Positions 40,528 through 52,457 of a DNA stretch of 64,000 bases are shown piece after piece. Source of the stretch: Cherax quadricarinatus (lineage: Eukaryota; Arthropoda; Malacostraca; Decapoda; Parastacidae). The stretch covers positions 13,393,501 to 13,457,500 of the forward strand of contig NC_091355.1 of assembly GCF_038502225.1 (NCBI RefSeq), in the 5' to 3' direction. A model generated the notes under the pieces. That model ran no database searches. It was given only the letters and a program-made list of their open reading frames with translations, and had not been told where the DNA came from. Both the position numbers and the translations under genes were made by a program. The stretch's first letter is position 1; each line of letters begins with the position of its first letter.

Positions 40528-42587
40528 GTATGTACACTGTTGCTAATAAGTGTATTTTTAGTGTTCTTTAGCTGCTGTAGTGCCATCTGTGCTGTGCAAA
40601 GATGGTCTCGGCAGATTATTCTTGAAGAAGTTCTCCTGCTTATAACCACTTTGTGCTTCCTTCCTTGCTTTTCTCCATTAGTACTATTCAAAATATGAAT
40701 ATATAAATTAACTTTTTCTCTTTTCTAGTCCTCTAGTATCTCAGCTGTTTGTGTTTCAAGTAGTATTTATATTTTCAGTTGAGAGACTAACTGAATGTTA
40801 TGTCTTCTTACCACTGTAAAGTTTTACACATTACAGCATCATTGTAAATGCAGCATGTTAGTGTGATTCTTGTTTGGATACTAATCTCTTTAAATTGTAC
40901 ATGCATTTATACTTTACTCTTCATTTTTTTTATTATTTTTTTTTTTTACTATTTGTATTTGTACATTTTTTGTGCATGTCACTCAGATTATAGTAATGTT
41001 GCTGCTGTTGCTTTTTCATCATCTTGAGTGCAGTGAATTTTAACTTTAGTGCAGCTTGTCTGGTAGTGACATACCATAGAAGTTCCTGCACACCTGTTAC
41101 ATGATTCCTTCAGTAGAGGAATGCTTATTAATAAGCAAGAACTTTTTTCTTAGGGTAGAAATGAGTTGATAGTTAAAAGTAAAAGTTGTTTGTAGGCCTA
41201 GTTGGTGCAGAGATCCTGAAAAATGCATATTCAGCAACATGATTGAAAAACAGCTATATACAATACTATAATTTGATTTGTGCTGAAAACTGAACACTAA
41301 TGCTGTAATTTGTGAAATGCTTCAGAGTAACGCACAAAACCCTGGGTATCTGTGCTGTGGTGGGCAAACCCATTGCTTTTTAGGAGAGGCCCAGCATCGA
41401 GCCCCATCATTGCACTAGCAGTGGCTTCTACGTATAAGCATGGCGTGACCTGTCTGGTGTGTTTATCAAACAGTTTTGGATATAATCATTATCCTATCAT
41501 GTCTCTTGGATATTAACTAATGCACCTAAAAGGAATATTAGTAATGCTGGAGGTGTCAAGAAGAAAATTAATCATGAATCTCAGATGATATATAAGAAAA
41601 TTGAGGTACATACATGTATTAGGTTTACCTTAAGCTGCAGAGGTGAGAGGCATGCATGGCTGGTAACCCACACTGTAATTACATTTTTACATACCTTTCA
41701 CTGTCATTTACCTACCTTAGCTATATTTATACAATTGTTGAATACATTGGTGATTGATAATAATGTGAAAAAAGTTATTAAACAAGAAATTTGGTGTAGT
41801 GAAGGCATGATCTTTACTCTTGCATAGCTGTTGCTGTTGTTTAAGCTTTTGAGGGCCTCCACAGCTTATGATGTTATAAGGTCTACCTGGTTTCTATGAA
41901 ATGCTAGGTGGTGATGGTAGTACTGTCGTGTTGAGTTGTGCTTCCCAGTTTCCGTGGAAGGAATACAAACCCAGCAAACTCAGCAACCTATTAAGCCTTA
42001 GAAATGGTAGGCGGCAGTAGTGGTGGCTGATACTGCCTACTGAACCTTTTTTTTTTCAGATATTGTACAGGGCCATGTTAACCATCTCCACACACTTGCA
42101 TTAAAAGCAGCAGTAACTTGAAGGTAAAATTCTTATGAATTATTAGCCTATTTTAAAAACTATTTGTTTTAGGAGCTCCAAGGAGCATAACCCTATTTTT
42201 TCCTATGTTTTTTGCTTTGAATAAAGTTAATTTTTATCATTAATTGCAATATTTATAGATGTGCAAAAATAAATGTCCCAGGAAGGAGTAAGATTCAATG
42301 TGAATGACTCATTTTGTTGCACAGAATTGTTTAACTCGTCAAATCATACAGTAGAATACATTAGAAGTACTAGGTATTAAAGTGGAAAACAAGAATCTAG
42401 TAATTATCTTCGTATATTCCTTAGCAACAACTGAGGAATTCACAGAACTGATAATGAAGCTTAGATAATTACCTTGAAAAACCTACACAATTATCTTGCA
42501 GATTTCAACCCTCCAAATGTGAAATGGAAGTTGGTAAATAACGTTGCTCTAGAAATAATGCCTAGAAGCATTTTAGCCCAACAGATA
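40528..42587 (+). other. RBM25 intron 2 start, no other feature
   Basis: Begins GTATGTACACTG. AT-rich. 41340-41460 and 41830-42060 look like dispersed repeats but I cannot classify them. Confidence 0.45.
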
Positions 42588-43170
42588 CAGTGGACCCTCG
42601 GATATCAGCCGTTCTGGATATCGGCCAAATTGGATTTCGGCTGCTTATTTGGCCGAAATTCTATCCTAGATTTCGGCCAGCAACTCCAAAATCAGCCGTA
42701 TGGGACACTTCCGCACGCCACACATTTCGTTATAATCCATTGTTTTTGTGATTGTTTATTGAGTGCGACTGCAAAATAAGCCACCATGGGCCCAGAGAAA
42801 CATGTTACACAGTATATAAAAACATGCAATGTTTATATGCGATGTTTTTTTTAATAATAATCACTCTTGGGCACATTAAATGTCTTATTTTAGGTTAATA
42901 TAGATATTTTCATTAATCCATCTTATGATATTTTCTTCAGAATTATTTAAGAAACAAGTTACATAGTATATAACATATAAATATAGCATATAAACATGCA
43001 GTTTAATGTATTATTTGTTAATATATTTTTTGTTAATATTTTTGGGTATGTGAAACGAATTAATTGGATTTACATTAATTCTTATGGGAAATATTATTTC
43101 GGTTTTCGGCCTTTTCGGATTTAGGCCGACCTTCTGGAACAGATTACGGTCAATAACTGAGGGTCCACTG
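42588..43170. mobile_element. Tigger-type non-autonomous element (583 bp)
   Basis: Ends CAGTGGACCCTCGGATATCA and, reversed, CAGTGGACCCTCAGTTATTG, flanked by TA. Near 42786 it keeps ATGGGCCCAGAGAAACATG, a remnant of the MGPKK-type transposase start, then non-coding sequence. Confidence 0.9.
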
Positions 43171-43189
43171 TACTTACCAGAGAGCTAAC

Positions 43190-44480
43190 AGGCTCTGGAA
43201 AGTTTGCCATAAACTGTCATATAACAGAACCCACTAGAAATGAAAACAAACTTGGCTTGATCTTCAAGAACAATTAGGAAATAATCAGAAACATAATATC
43301 AGATGCTATATTCTAGGATCACAACCTCGTAGAGAGGCAAGTATAAAGTCAGGCATGGAGAACTCCAGAAATAGTCATTGAGAAGGGATATCTAGTAAAT
43401 TTAATTCATATGAAAATTGACAAACAAAATAAAGAAATAACTATTAAACATTCCTGGGAAACAATTCTGAACTCCCTAAATGCACACCAGTGCATGGAAA
43501 AGTTAAATACAATGAGTATTAAAGTGAAAGAAAATATGAGTATTGAACTTTTATAGAGTAGAAACTTACATTCATATGGACCAAACAGAAGAAGCATAAA
43601 AGAAATTTCAAGAAACCCTCTAATATTTCTATACATGTATGAAATACCAGTGAGAGTTCCCTGTAGAATTGGCCAAATACTCAAAGGAGGTTCATACACT
43701 GACAGTGAGAGAAATAAGGAAAACTTTAAAAAAAAAAAAACCGGTATGAATTGCTGCTGAGCAATCCACTAAATGAAACTAGTGATGAATACAAAATATT
43801 TTTAATCATGTACTATGGACTACCCTACAAATCACGTATATGACGTGAAGTTCCTTATTAATAAAGAAGTGCAAAATACCACTATCACGAGCACTTGGTC
43901 TTCTTTGGAGACAGAACTTAGATCTAGATGAAATATCAGAAAACTTAGAAAGTGCAGACATAGGTCTGCACTAACATCTTGCATCATCAAAATCTTTGCA
44001 AAAGGTTATGTGATGCTAAATTACAAATTTTATAGAAAAAACATGATCCTGCACAATCCAAACCAACATGGATTTAGAGCAGAAAGATCATGTTTGTCAT
44101 AACTGTTGAACCATTACAGTAAGATTGAGGCTTCAGAAAATCCAAATGCTGATGTGGTCTACATGGATTTTACTTATACATTTGATGGTACACTTGGAGT
44201 GGTAGCACATAAAATGGAGTCAGTCGGTATAAAGTGAAAGATAAGTAAATGGATATTACATTTTCTGATGAATAGAATGAAGAGTAGTTAGTTTTAGTAG
44301 CAAACAAAACAAAAAAATCTAACCTTTGCAAAAATAAAAAGCTTAGCACCACAAAGTGCACAGTCCTGACTCCTTTACTATTTACCTTCCTCTCATAGCA
44401 GATATGGATGAAAATGCTTGCCACGGATTTGTTTCGTCATGAAAGTCACCTGAAACGAACAAGTTTATTTTCCAAGATGA
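43190..44480 (+). pseudogene. Old CR1-like LINE (endonuclease and RT remnants)
   Basis: An endonuclease-like phrase (TEPTRNENKLGLIFKNN) near 43225 is followed by RT fragments matching the 15385 family: ILHNPNQHGFRAERSCLS near 44050, NADVVYMDFTYTFDG near 44145, VVAHKMESVGIK near 44200. Multiple frameshifts and stops. Confidence 0.6.
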
Positions 44481-45131
44481 TACACTTTTATAACAGGTTA
44501 TCAAACCTGGGATGGCCCGCAGTTATGCAATAAATTTTAGGCAGACTTAATATTACACACACCTTAAAGTTAAATGATAGAACAGTCTGTTAGGTTATGT
44601 AACTGCTCAGTGTAACATAATTAAGTTGTATGAAGACAAGGTGAGATAATTAAGTACCATAGGGTACAATAGTCAACCTAAGTTACAAAACTTTGATTAT
44701 TAAAACACTTTAAATGAAGGGATAATAAAATAGAATTTTTTATTGGGGTAGAAAAATAGTGAAGACTAAGTGCACAAGTATGAAAACTGGACAAAACAAA
44801 AGGCTTGTTGCAGTAGATATGTTTGATGTTTTTATTAGATTATTATTGATCACATAAAGTAGTGGAGGAAAGAACTTTTTAACAAATACTGTATTTTGAA
44901 GTTGTTGGCAGATGGGGGAACATATAGAAACTTTTGGTTGGTCGTTCTTCCTGATTTTGGGACCTATTATGTACATTGAGGTTCGACTAGTTGAGTCGAA
45001 CACGTGGCATTGAAGAGGTGTATTTGTTTTTAGTGTTGTGTGTATGCATTCTGTTGCAGCTTTCTAGGAGCTGTAAAGCTGGGTTTACATTCGTATTGAC
45101 TGTCTTGCATACACATTGTATATAGTATAGT

Positions 45132-45760
45132 CAGGGATTGCTTAACGACTGGTATATGTGTTTTGAGAAGTGAATCGTCAGCAGATAATGCACCATGAGC
45201 ATTCCTCTATTAATGAAAACCTTTTGGTGTTGGGGTCCATATTTTCAAACTTTTTAAGGAGCTTGTTGAGGTGTGCAAAATCTTCTGCTAAACCCTTCAC
45301 CATGAATTTCCTTTGGGGTTCTTTTTCCTCTCCTGCAGTTTCCTTTTCTCTTGACTCTTCTTCAGCTATGGCAACATTAGCAGTGGATTTTGTATGTTTA
45401 GGGGCCATGATGAACAAAACAACACGAAGATTAAATCGAGCACAAGGGAAAATGATGCCATAAAGAAATGCAGCAAACACGAGATGTATGAGGCTGCTAC
45501 TGGCATAACGCCCCATACTGTTTTGCAGTAAACTTTTTTTATAAGTAGAATGCATACACTCTAGAATAACTGTATAAAAAGTACAATATAGTAAATACAA
45601 AAACCAGTAATATAATTGTTTATTATCATTATCAAGTATGTACTGTACATAATTATATGTGATATACTTTTATATGACTGACAGCATAGTAGGTTTGTTT
45701 ATACCATCGTCGTATATGTGGTCCCTCGTTGACTGAAACGTCGTTATGTGGCGGATGACT
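45132..45760 (-). mobile_element. Tigger1-like deletion derivative
   Basis: The right side carries CCTCGTTGACTGAAACGTCG followed by TTATGTGGCGGATGAC, and the left end has CAGGGATTGCTTAACGACTG. A minus-strand remnant frame runs from MAPKHTKSTANVAIAEEESR to GLAEDFAHLNKLLKKFENMD PNTKRFSLIEE, the N- and C-terminal parts of a Tigger1-type transposase without the HTH and DDE core. Exact ends are uncertain. Confidence 0.6.
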
Positions 45761-45854
45761 ATTTATGCTAGTATGTGTGGATGTTATCTGGAATCTACAC
45801 CAGTAAGCATGCGTTATCTGGAATTCAGACAACACACACTTGGTTTTAGAATCT

Positions 45855-46849
45855 TGGGAGATTCTGAAGAGAAGTTGCAGAGATTGGTGGATGAATTTGG
45901 TAGGGTGTGCAAAAGAAGAAAATTAAAGGTGAATACAGGAAAGAGTAAGGTTATGAGGATAACAAAAAGATTAGGTGATGAAAGATTGAATATCAGATTG
46001 GAGGGAGAGAGTATGGAGGAGGTGAATGTATTCAGATATTTGGGAGTGGACGTGTCAGCGGATGGGTCTATGAAAGATGAGGTGAATCATAGAATTGATG
46101 AGGGGAAAAGAGTGAGTGGTGCACTTAGGAGTCTGTGGAGACAAAGAACTTTGTCCTTGGAGGCAAAGAGGGGAATGTATGAGAGTATAGTTTTACCAAC
46201 ACTCTTATATGGGTGTGAAGCATGGGTGATGAATGTTGCAGCGAGGAGAAGGCTGGAGGCAGTGGAGATGTCATGTCTGAGGGCAATGTGTGGTGTGAAT
46301 ATAATGCAGAAAATTCGTAGTTTGGAAGTTAGGGGGAGGTGCGGGATTACCAAAACTGTTGTCCAGAGGGCTGAGGAAGGGTTGTTGAGGTGGTTCGGAC
46401 ATGTAGAGAGAATGGAGCGAAACAGAATGACTTCAAGAGTGTATCAGTCTGTAGTGGAAGGAAGGCGGGGTAGGGGTTGGCCTAGGAAAGGTTGGAGAGA
46501 GGGGGTAAAGGAGGTTTTGTGTGCGAGGGGCTTGGACTTCCAGCAGGCATGCGTGAGCGTGTTAGGAGTGAATGGAGACAAATGGTTTTTAATACTTGAC
46601 GTGCTGTTGGAGTGTGAGCAAAGTAACATTTATGAAGGGGTTCAGGGAAACCGGCAGGCCGGACTTGAGTCCTGGAGATGGGAAGTACAGTGCCTGCACT
46701 CTGAAGGAGGGGTGTTAATGTTGCAGTTTAAAAACTGTAGTGTAAAGCACCCTTCTGGCAAGACAGTGATGGAGTGAATATTGGTGAATGTTTTTCTTTT
46801 TCGGGCCACCCTGCCTTGGTGGGAATCGGCCAGTGTGATAATTAAATAA
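45855..46849 (+). mobile_element. RTE-like LINE 3' half with open RT C-terminal frame
   Basis: A 5'-truncated copy whose frame stays open to about 46777: GDSEEKLQRLVDEFGRVCKR, VNVFRYLGVDVSADGSMKDE, RGMYESIVLPTLLYGCEAWV, LLRWFGHVERMERNRMTSRV, GRRGRGWPRKGWREGVKEVL. This is the typical thumb and C-terminal part (with the 'RWFGHVERM...GRP..W' block) of RTE-type RTs. The 3' tail and AATAAA follow. Bases before about 45855 belong to other sequence, so any methionine there is fortuitous. Confidence 0.88.
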
Positions 46850-48274
46850 AAGTATTACTGTTGTAGTTCCACTGGCACAAATACCATTGAGATAAGACTA
46901 GAGAGTAGTAAAGAAATGGGTATTGATGTTTGAGGTATATAGTATTATATTTTAGAAAGGATGCTCACTCTTTTGGAGACAACCTAAATATGTGCTGGAT
47001 GTGTTTTGAATTTTAAATTGCTTTCAAGGTGTATACCTAAGAATTTTCTCTCGTTTTCTCTTTCAGTGCATGTATTATTTATCTTTGTGTTTAATTGGAT
47101 ATCTTAAGCTTTGTTTGCAAACACTGTAGGAGGTCGTGCTGTCAATACTGACTGAGAGATTATTGGTTGTTATCCATGGAGTTTACCTTGGGATCTGCAA
47201 CTGTTCAAATATGGAAAAAAATTGGAACTCAAAAGAGGCTTTATATTAAAAAAAAAAAAATAGAATGAATGGAATGTGTGAAGGGCCTAGTTGTAATAAT
47301 ATCAGCTGACCTTCTGCTTAGAGAACACAGTATGGCAGATGTTGGAAAAGTTAAAAAAGAAAAATTATGGAGGATAATGGGAATGAAGTAAAGGGTGTGA
47401 TAAAAGAGAAAAAGGTAGCTTATGAGAGGTTTTTACAAAGCAGAAGTGCAGAAGAGTAGAGTATATGGAGAGTAAAAGAAAGGTGAAGAGAGTAGTGAGA
47501 GAGTGCAAAAGGAGAGCAGATGATAGAGTGGGAGAGGCACCGTCAAGAAATTTTAATGAAAATAAGAAAATTTGGAGTGAGTTAAGTTGAGAAAGCCTAG
47601 GGAACAAATGGATTTGTTAGTTAAAAACAGAGTAGGGGAGTTAGTAGATGAGATGGAGGTATTAGGTAGATGGCGAGAATATTTTGAGGAACTTTTAAGT
47701 GTCGACGAAGAATGGGAGGCGGTAATTTCATGCACTGGCCAGAGAGGTATACCATCATTTAGGAGTGAAGAAGAGCAGGATGTGAGTGTGGGGAAGGTGC
47801 GTGAGGCATTACGTAGAATGAAAGGGGGTAAAGCAGCTGGAACTGACGGGATCATGACAGAAATGTTAAAAGCAGGGGGGGATATAGTGTTGGAGTGGTT
47901 GGTATTTTTGTTTAATGTATGAAAGAGGGGAAGGTACCTAGGGATTGGCAGAGAGCATGTATAACCCCTTTATATAAAGGAAAGGGGGACAAAAGAGATT
48001 GTAAAAATTATAGAGGAACAAGTTCACTGAGTATACCAGGAAAAGCGTATGGTAGGGTTATTATTGAAAGAATTAGAGGTAAGACAGAATGTAGGATTGC
48101 GGATGAGCAAGGAGGTTTTAGAGTGGGTAGGGAATGTGTAGATAAAGTGTTTACATTGAAGCATATATGTGAACAGTATTTAGATAAAGGTAGGGAAGTT
48201 TTTATTGCATTTATGGATTTAGAAAAGGTATTTGAGAGAGTGGATAGGGGAGCAATGGGTAGACGTTGCAAGTA

Positions 48275-49192
48275 CAGTGGACCCCCACCTTATGAACGCA
48301 TCGCGTTATGTTAAATCTGCCATACGAAGCATTTGAATGCAAAAATTTTGCCTCGCCTCACGATAAAAAACTCACCTTACGTGATTCGTCCGGGACGCGT
48401 CCCACGTGTCACCTCAGCGCCAGTGTTTACAATCTCGCCAGTGCGGTCGCATCTACTCATACATTCGGCACATTTCACATTATCCCAGTGTTTTTAGTGC
48501 TTGTAACTGCAAAATAAATCACCATGGACCCCAAGAAAGCTTCTAGTGCCATCCATGTGGTAAAAAGGGCAAGAATTAGTATGGAATTGAAAAGAGAGAT
48601 TAAGGAAATGTGTGCAAAGTGGGTTGAACTGCAAACTTTTACTGATGAAAATCACCCTGACACAGCTACAGCAAGCCGTGTTGGCAACCTGTGCAGTGAC
48701 AATGTTATGGCCCATTTTAGGAAAGTCTTAAAGAAACGGGAGGTACAGAGCTCTTTGGACAGATTTGTTGTGCGACAGAGGTCCAGTGACTCTCAAGCTG
48801 ATCCTAGTGGCATTAAAATTAGAAGGGAAGTAACCCCGGAAAAGGACTTGCTACCTCAAGTCCTAATGGAAGGGGATTCCCCTTCTAAACAATAACTTCC
48901 ACACTCTCCCCTCCTCCCATTCCATCAATCATCACCAGATCTTGAATAAAGGTAATGTCATGTATTCTATTCTTAGTAGAGTAGTAGTTGTGCATGTCTT
49001 CTTCAGTTTGTGTGTATTAAAATTAATATTTCATATGTGGTAAAAATTTGTTTTTTTCATACTTTGGGGTGTCAGGAACGGATTAATTTGATTTCTATTA
49101 TTTCTTAAGGGAAAATTAATTTGGCTAACGATAATTTCGGCTTACGATGAGCTCTCAGGAACGGATTAATATTGTAAGGCGGGGGTCCACTG
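48275..49192 (+). mobile_element. Tigger-type deletion derivative (918 bp) inserted in LINE RT
   Basis: Ends CAGTGGACCCCCACCTTATG and, reversed, CAGTGGACCCCCGCCTTACA, flanked by TA (48273-48274 and 49193-49194). Contains an intact 123-codon frame. Same internal structure as 55975-57115. Confidence 0.93.
48524..48895 (+). CDS. Miniature Tigger-derived protein, 123 aa
   Basis: ATG with an ACC at -3 (CACCATGG). Residues 1-25 (MDPKKASSAIHVVKRARISM ELKRE) are the transposase N-terminus, then the frame joins the C-terminal tail (IKEMCAKWVELQTF, DENHPDTATASRVGNL, HFRKVLKKREVQSSLDRF, RQRSSDSQADPSGIKIRREV, LMEGDSPSKQ). Nearly all of both HTH regions and the whole DDE core are absent. A second copy with the same 123-codon length is at 56495-56866. 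I cannot name a function: it may be a passive relic, or a small protein able to interact with full transposase. Confidence 0.6.
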   Translation: MDPKKASSAIHVVKRARISMELKREIKEMCAKWVELQTFTDENHPDTATASRVGNLCSDNVMAHFRKVLKKREVQSSLDRFVVRQRSSDSQADPSGIKIRREVTPEKDLLPQVLMEGDSPSKQ

Positions 49193-50272
49193 TATATGGA
49201 ATTAGTGGCAAGTTACTAAATGCTGTAGAGAGTTTTTATGAGGATAGTGAGGCTCAGGTTAGGGTGTGTAGAAGAGAGGGAGACTACTTCCCAGTAACAG
49301 TAGGTCTTAGACAGGGATGTGTAATGTCACCATTGTTGTTTAATGTATTTATAGATGGGGTTGTAAAAGAAGTAAATGCTAAGGTGTTCGGGAGAGGGGT
49401 GGGATTAAATTACGGGGAATCAAATACAAAATGGGAATTGCTGATGATACTGTTCTTATGGGAGATTCTAAAGTAAAGTTGCAAAGGTTAGTGGACGAGT
49501 TTGGGAGTGTGTGTAAAGGTAGAAAGTTGAAAGTGAACATAGAAAAGAGTAAGGTGATGAGGGTATCAAATGATTTAGATAAAGAAAAATTGGATATCAA
49601 ATTGGGGAGGAGGAGTATGGAAGAAGTGAATTTTTTCAGATATTTGGGAGTTGACATGTCAGCGGATGGATTTATGAATGATGAGGTTAATCATAGAATT
49701 GATGAAGGAAAAAAGGTGAGTGGTGCGTTGAAATGTATGTGGAGACAAAAAAGTTATCTGTGGAGGCAAAGAAGGGAATGTATGAAAGTATAGTAGTACC
49801 AACACACTTATATGGGTGTGAAGCTGGGTTGTTAATGCTGCAGTGAGGTGGTTGTAGGCAGTGGAGATGTCCTGTCTAAGGGCAATGTGTGGTGTAAATA
49901 TTATGCAGAAAATTTGGAGTGTGGAAATTAGGAGAAGACGTGGAATTAATAAAAGTATTAGTCAGAGGGCTGAAGAGGGGTTGTTGAGGTGGTTTGGTCA
50001 TTTAGAATGGATCAAAGTAGAATGACATGGAGAGCATATAAATCTGTAGGGAAAGGAAGGCGGGGTAGGGGTTGTCCTCGAAAAGGTTGGAGGGAGGGGG
50101 TGAAAGAGGTTTTGTGGGCGAGGGGCTTGGACTTCCAGCAAGCGTGCGTGAGCGTGTTAGATAGGGATGAATGGAGACGAATGGTGTTTGGGACCTGACA
50201 AGCTGTTGGAGTGTGAGCAGGGTAATATTTAGTGAAGGGATTCAGGGAAACCGGTTATGGAAATGGGAAGTA

Positions 50273-50475
50273 CAGTGGACCCCCGGTTAACGATATTTTT
50301 TCACTCCAGAAGTATGTTCAGGTGCCAGTACTGACCGAATTTGTTCCCATAAGAAATATTGTGAAGTAGATTAGTCCATTTCAGACCCCCAAACATACAC
50401 GTACAAACGCACTTACATAAATACACTTACATAATTGGTCGCATTCGGAGGTAATCGTTATGCGGGGGTCCACTG
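50273..50475. mobile_element. 203-bp pogo-type MITE nested in LINE tail
   Basis: Ends CAGTGGACCCCCGGTTAACG and, reversed, CAGTGGACCCCCGCATAACG, with TA on both sides. The interior (CCGAATTTGTTCCCATAAG, ACTTACATAAATACACTTAC) matches the 203-bp element at 63137-63339. Confidence 0.92.
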
Positions 50476-50725
50476 TACAATGCCTGCACCTTAAAGGAGG
50501 GGTTTTGGATATTGGCAGTTTGGAGGGATATGTTGTGTATCTTTATACGTATATGCTTTTAAACTGTTGTATTCTGAGTACCTCTGCAAAAACAGTGATT
50601 ATGTGTGAGTGAGGTGAAAGTGTTGAATGATGATGAAAGTATTTTCTTTTTGGGGATTTCTTCGTTTTGGGTCACCCTGCCTCGGTGGGAGACGGCCGAC
50701 TTGTAACTGGGAACTTTAAAAAGCA

Positions 50726-50999
50726 AGAATAGAATTGCCAATGATGATAACTATTGAAATCACTTGTGCTCTATCATCTATTAAATACTGTTTAGTATAA
50801 ATTTATGGCACCATTCAGGGCAGGATATACAACATATTGTGCTGTAACAAACATAGAGAACATTTATTGCCAGTACAGAGCCAATAAAACATTTAAACCT
50901 ACTGGAAAAACCTGGAAGTGGTGAATATGTACTCTGGAGTTTAGGAGAGGAAAATGATATATACATGGCAAATACAGGAGGGCCTAGTCCCAAACCTAC
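50726..50999. other. No gene seen
   Basis: No recognised element or frame. Confidence 0.45.
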
Positions 51000-51990
51000 A
51001 CACTATCATAATGGTATACTGAAGTACGAGATATGAGAGGAAATGCAAAATAAACCTAGTAAGAGGTAAGGAACTATTGTCACAATACTAAAACATTATG
51101 AACACCTTTGTACCAGGACTATCCATCATACTGTCAGCATATATCAAAAATACCACAGGATTGAGTGTCAAAGATTTCAAGAAACTGGGTCACTACCTCC
51201 ACTAAGTACTGGATTAACTAGACTTTGATTTATATGTGGGCCAGCAGGCTGTCTACAGGAACTACATGGTTGACTAGGCAAGTACTAGAAAAGTCTGGCC
51301 CCAGGCTGAGCTGTGGAGTAGGAAAATGCTAGAAACCAGTCACAGGTACATCAAAGAAGAAAGAGAAAGATAACCAGTTAAAATTCCTTGACATGCTACT
51401 CCACATAGGCATAGAGAAACTTACATAGTGTGAAGGCAGCATACAAAAATGGCACTATATTTTTACTACCATGATAGAACTAATAGGGTGTTAGAATTTC
51501 TTCTCGAAGCTTGTAGAATATACAAACCACAGTTCCTTGAAGATGAATGTGAGCACCTTACACACTTCCCTCTTTACATTATTGCTCTGTGAAGAAAGCG
51601 GTCAACACCTATTCTCACCAGGATGAAGAGAGAGAACAGGGGAAGCATCTGCCTGGAATATTGTTCTACTTGTTAGCAATGTAGCATTGAATGTATTCCT
51701 GGCAGTGCCAAGTAGCCAGTTTAAAGTAGCTACTTTTCAACCTCTTGTAAAGGCTTGGTAAAATGTTAACAGATTGACAACTTGCTTACCAATGCAGAAG
51801 CTCATATCAGAAACACTGCTGGGGCAAGTGTAGCAATCTTAAAGAGAAAACTGGAGAAGTATCTTTGCCAATTGCTAGATGAACCAGGCTGTGATGGATA
51901 TGTGGGGCAGTGGACCATTAGCAGCAACAGCCTGGTTGACCAGGGAAACACCAGACGAGCCTGGCTCTGGGAGTAGAAAAACTCGTGGAA
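51000..51990 (+). pseudogene. Decayed CR1-like LINE tails (two pieces)
   Basis: About 51150-51345 ends in a degenerate tail resembling the 15385 family (GCCAGCAGGCTGTCTACAGG, GGTTGACTAGGC). About 51540-51990 is clearer: a C-terminal phrase (ASVAILKRKLEKYLCQLLDE PGCDGYVG) then AGCAGCAACAGCCTGGTTGACCAGG. Both are heavily mutated. Confidence 0.55.
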
Positions 51991-52349
51991 CTCATCAAAG
52001 GTATACCTTGTGGGAGGGGGAAAGGTTGTGGTAAGTAAACTATGTATAGGCAAGACAGTGAGATTTCTGGAGCTAAGAATACATTACATGAACATGAATG
52101 TGCATGTAGCTGTGATGACCCAGACAGTGCCATCTCATGAAATAAGGAGAATCTAAGCTAGAAATTTGAGATAACTGTGCTGATGTAAGTGTTAGAAGCT
52201 GCTAGGTCACATCATCATGCCACAGAAATACAGTAGCTGTTGAATTTCCAGTCTTGACAAGCCAATTGCTGCCCAACCTAGATATTACGTGCAATTAAGT
52301 GACACCAGCCAGTGAGGTCATGCCTGCTGCTTCTGGCTTTTTATATATA

Positions 52350-52457
52350 CAGTGATACCTTGACATACGAGTTTTCTGAGTACGAGCCGTCGCTTGGTTG
52401 ATTTTTTGCTTTGGGTTGCAAGCCAAAATCTGAGTTGCGAGTGAACTTCAGATATGC
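52350..52457. mobile_element. pogo-type left-end fragment
   Basis: Starts CAGTGATACCTTGACATACG after TATA, then GAGTACGAGCCGTCGCTTGG. Cut off where RTE-like sequence begins. Confidence 0.65.

Larger units (their letters stand above)
44500..47195 (-). pseudogene. Old L2/Jockey-like LINE, interrupted by two later insertions
   Basis: Two minus-strand pieces line up with the 9121-11208 element. 44500-45125 contains the C-terminal GPKI(R)-type region (reverse complement of TTTTGGGACCTATTATGTACA). 46850-47195 contains the earlier part (TTCAAGGTGTATACCTAAGA as in TCAAGGTATAGGCCTAGGAA). The split is filled by a Tigger derivative (45132-45760) and an RTE-like LINE (45855-46849). Confidence 0.6.
47587..50198 (+). 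pseudogene. RTE-like reverse transcriptase, split and frameshifted
   Basis: Pieces in order: WREYFEELLSVDEEWEAVIS; VREALRRMKGGKAAGTDGI (about 47800); a frameshift near 47920; VPRDWQRACITPLYKGKGDK RDCKNYRG; EQGGFRVGRECVDKVFTLKH; FIAFMDLEKVFERVDRGAMG ending at the Tigger insertion at 48275. After the insertion: GISGKLLNAVESFYEDSEAQ, VTVGLRQGCVMSPLLFNVFI, a shift near 49435, GIADDTVLMG (catalytic pair), VNFFRYLGVDMSADGF, a shift near 49790, then GRRGRGCPRKGWREGVKEVL to about 50198. At least three frameshifts besides the insertion. Confidence 0.85.
47340..50725 (+). mobile_element. RTE-like LINE, long copy with two nested Tigger-type insertions
   Basis: The longest RTE-like copy here. Its RT core is cut by a Tigger derivative (48275-49192) and its 3' tail by a 203-bp MITE (50273-50475). 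Removing both restores colinearity with 45855-46849. The tail after 50476 is a variant subfamily (TTGGCAGTTTGGAGGGATAT ... GGGTCACCCTGCCTCGGTGG). Confidence 0.88.

Noticed and set aside
45178..45600. 140-codon minus-strand protein as a host gene
   Set aside because: Its recognisable part is the tail of a Tigger1-like transposase inside a deletion derivative.
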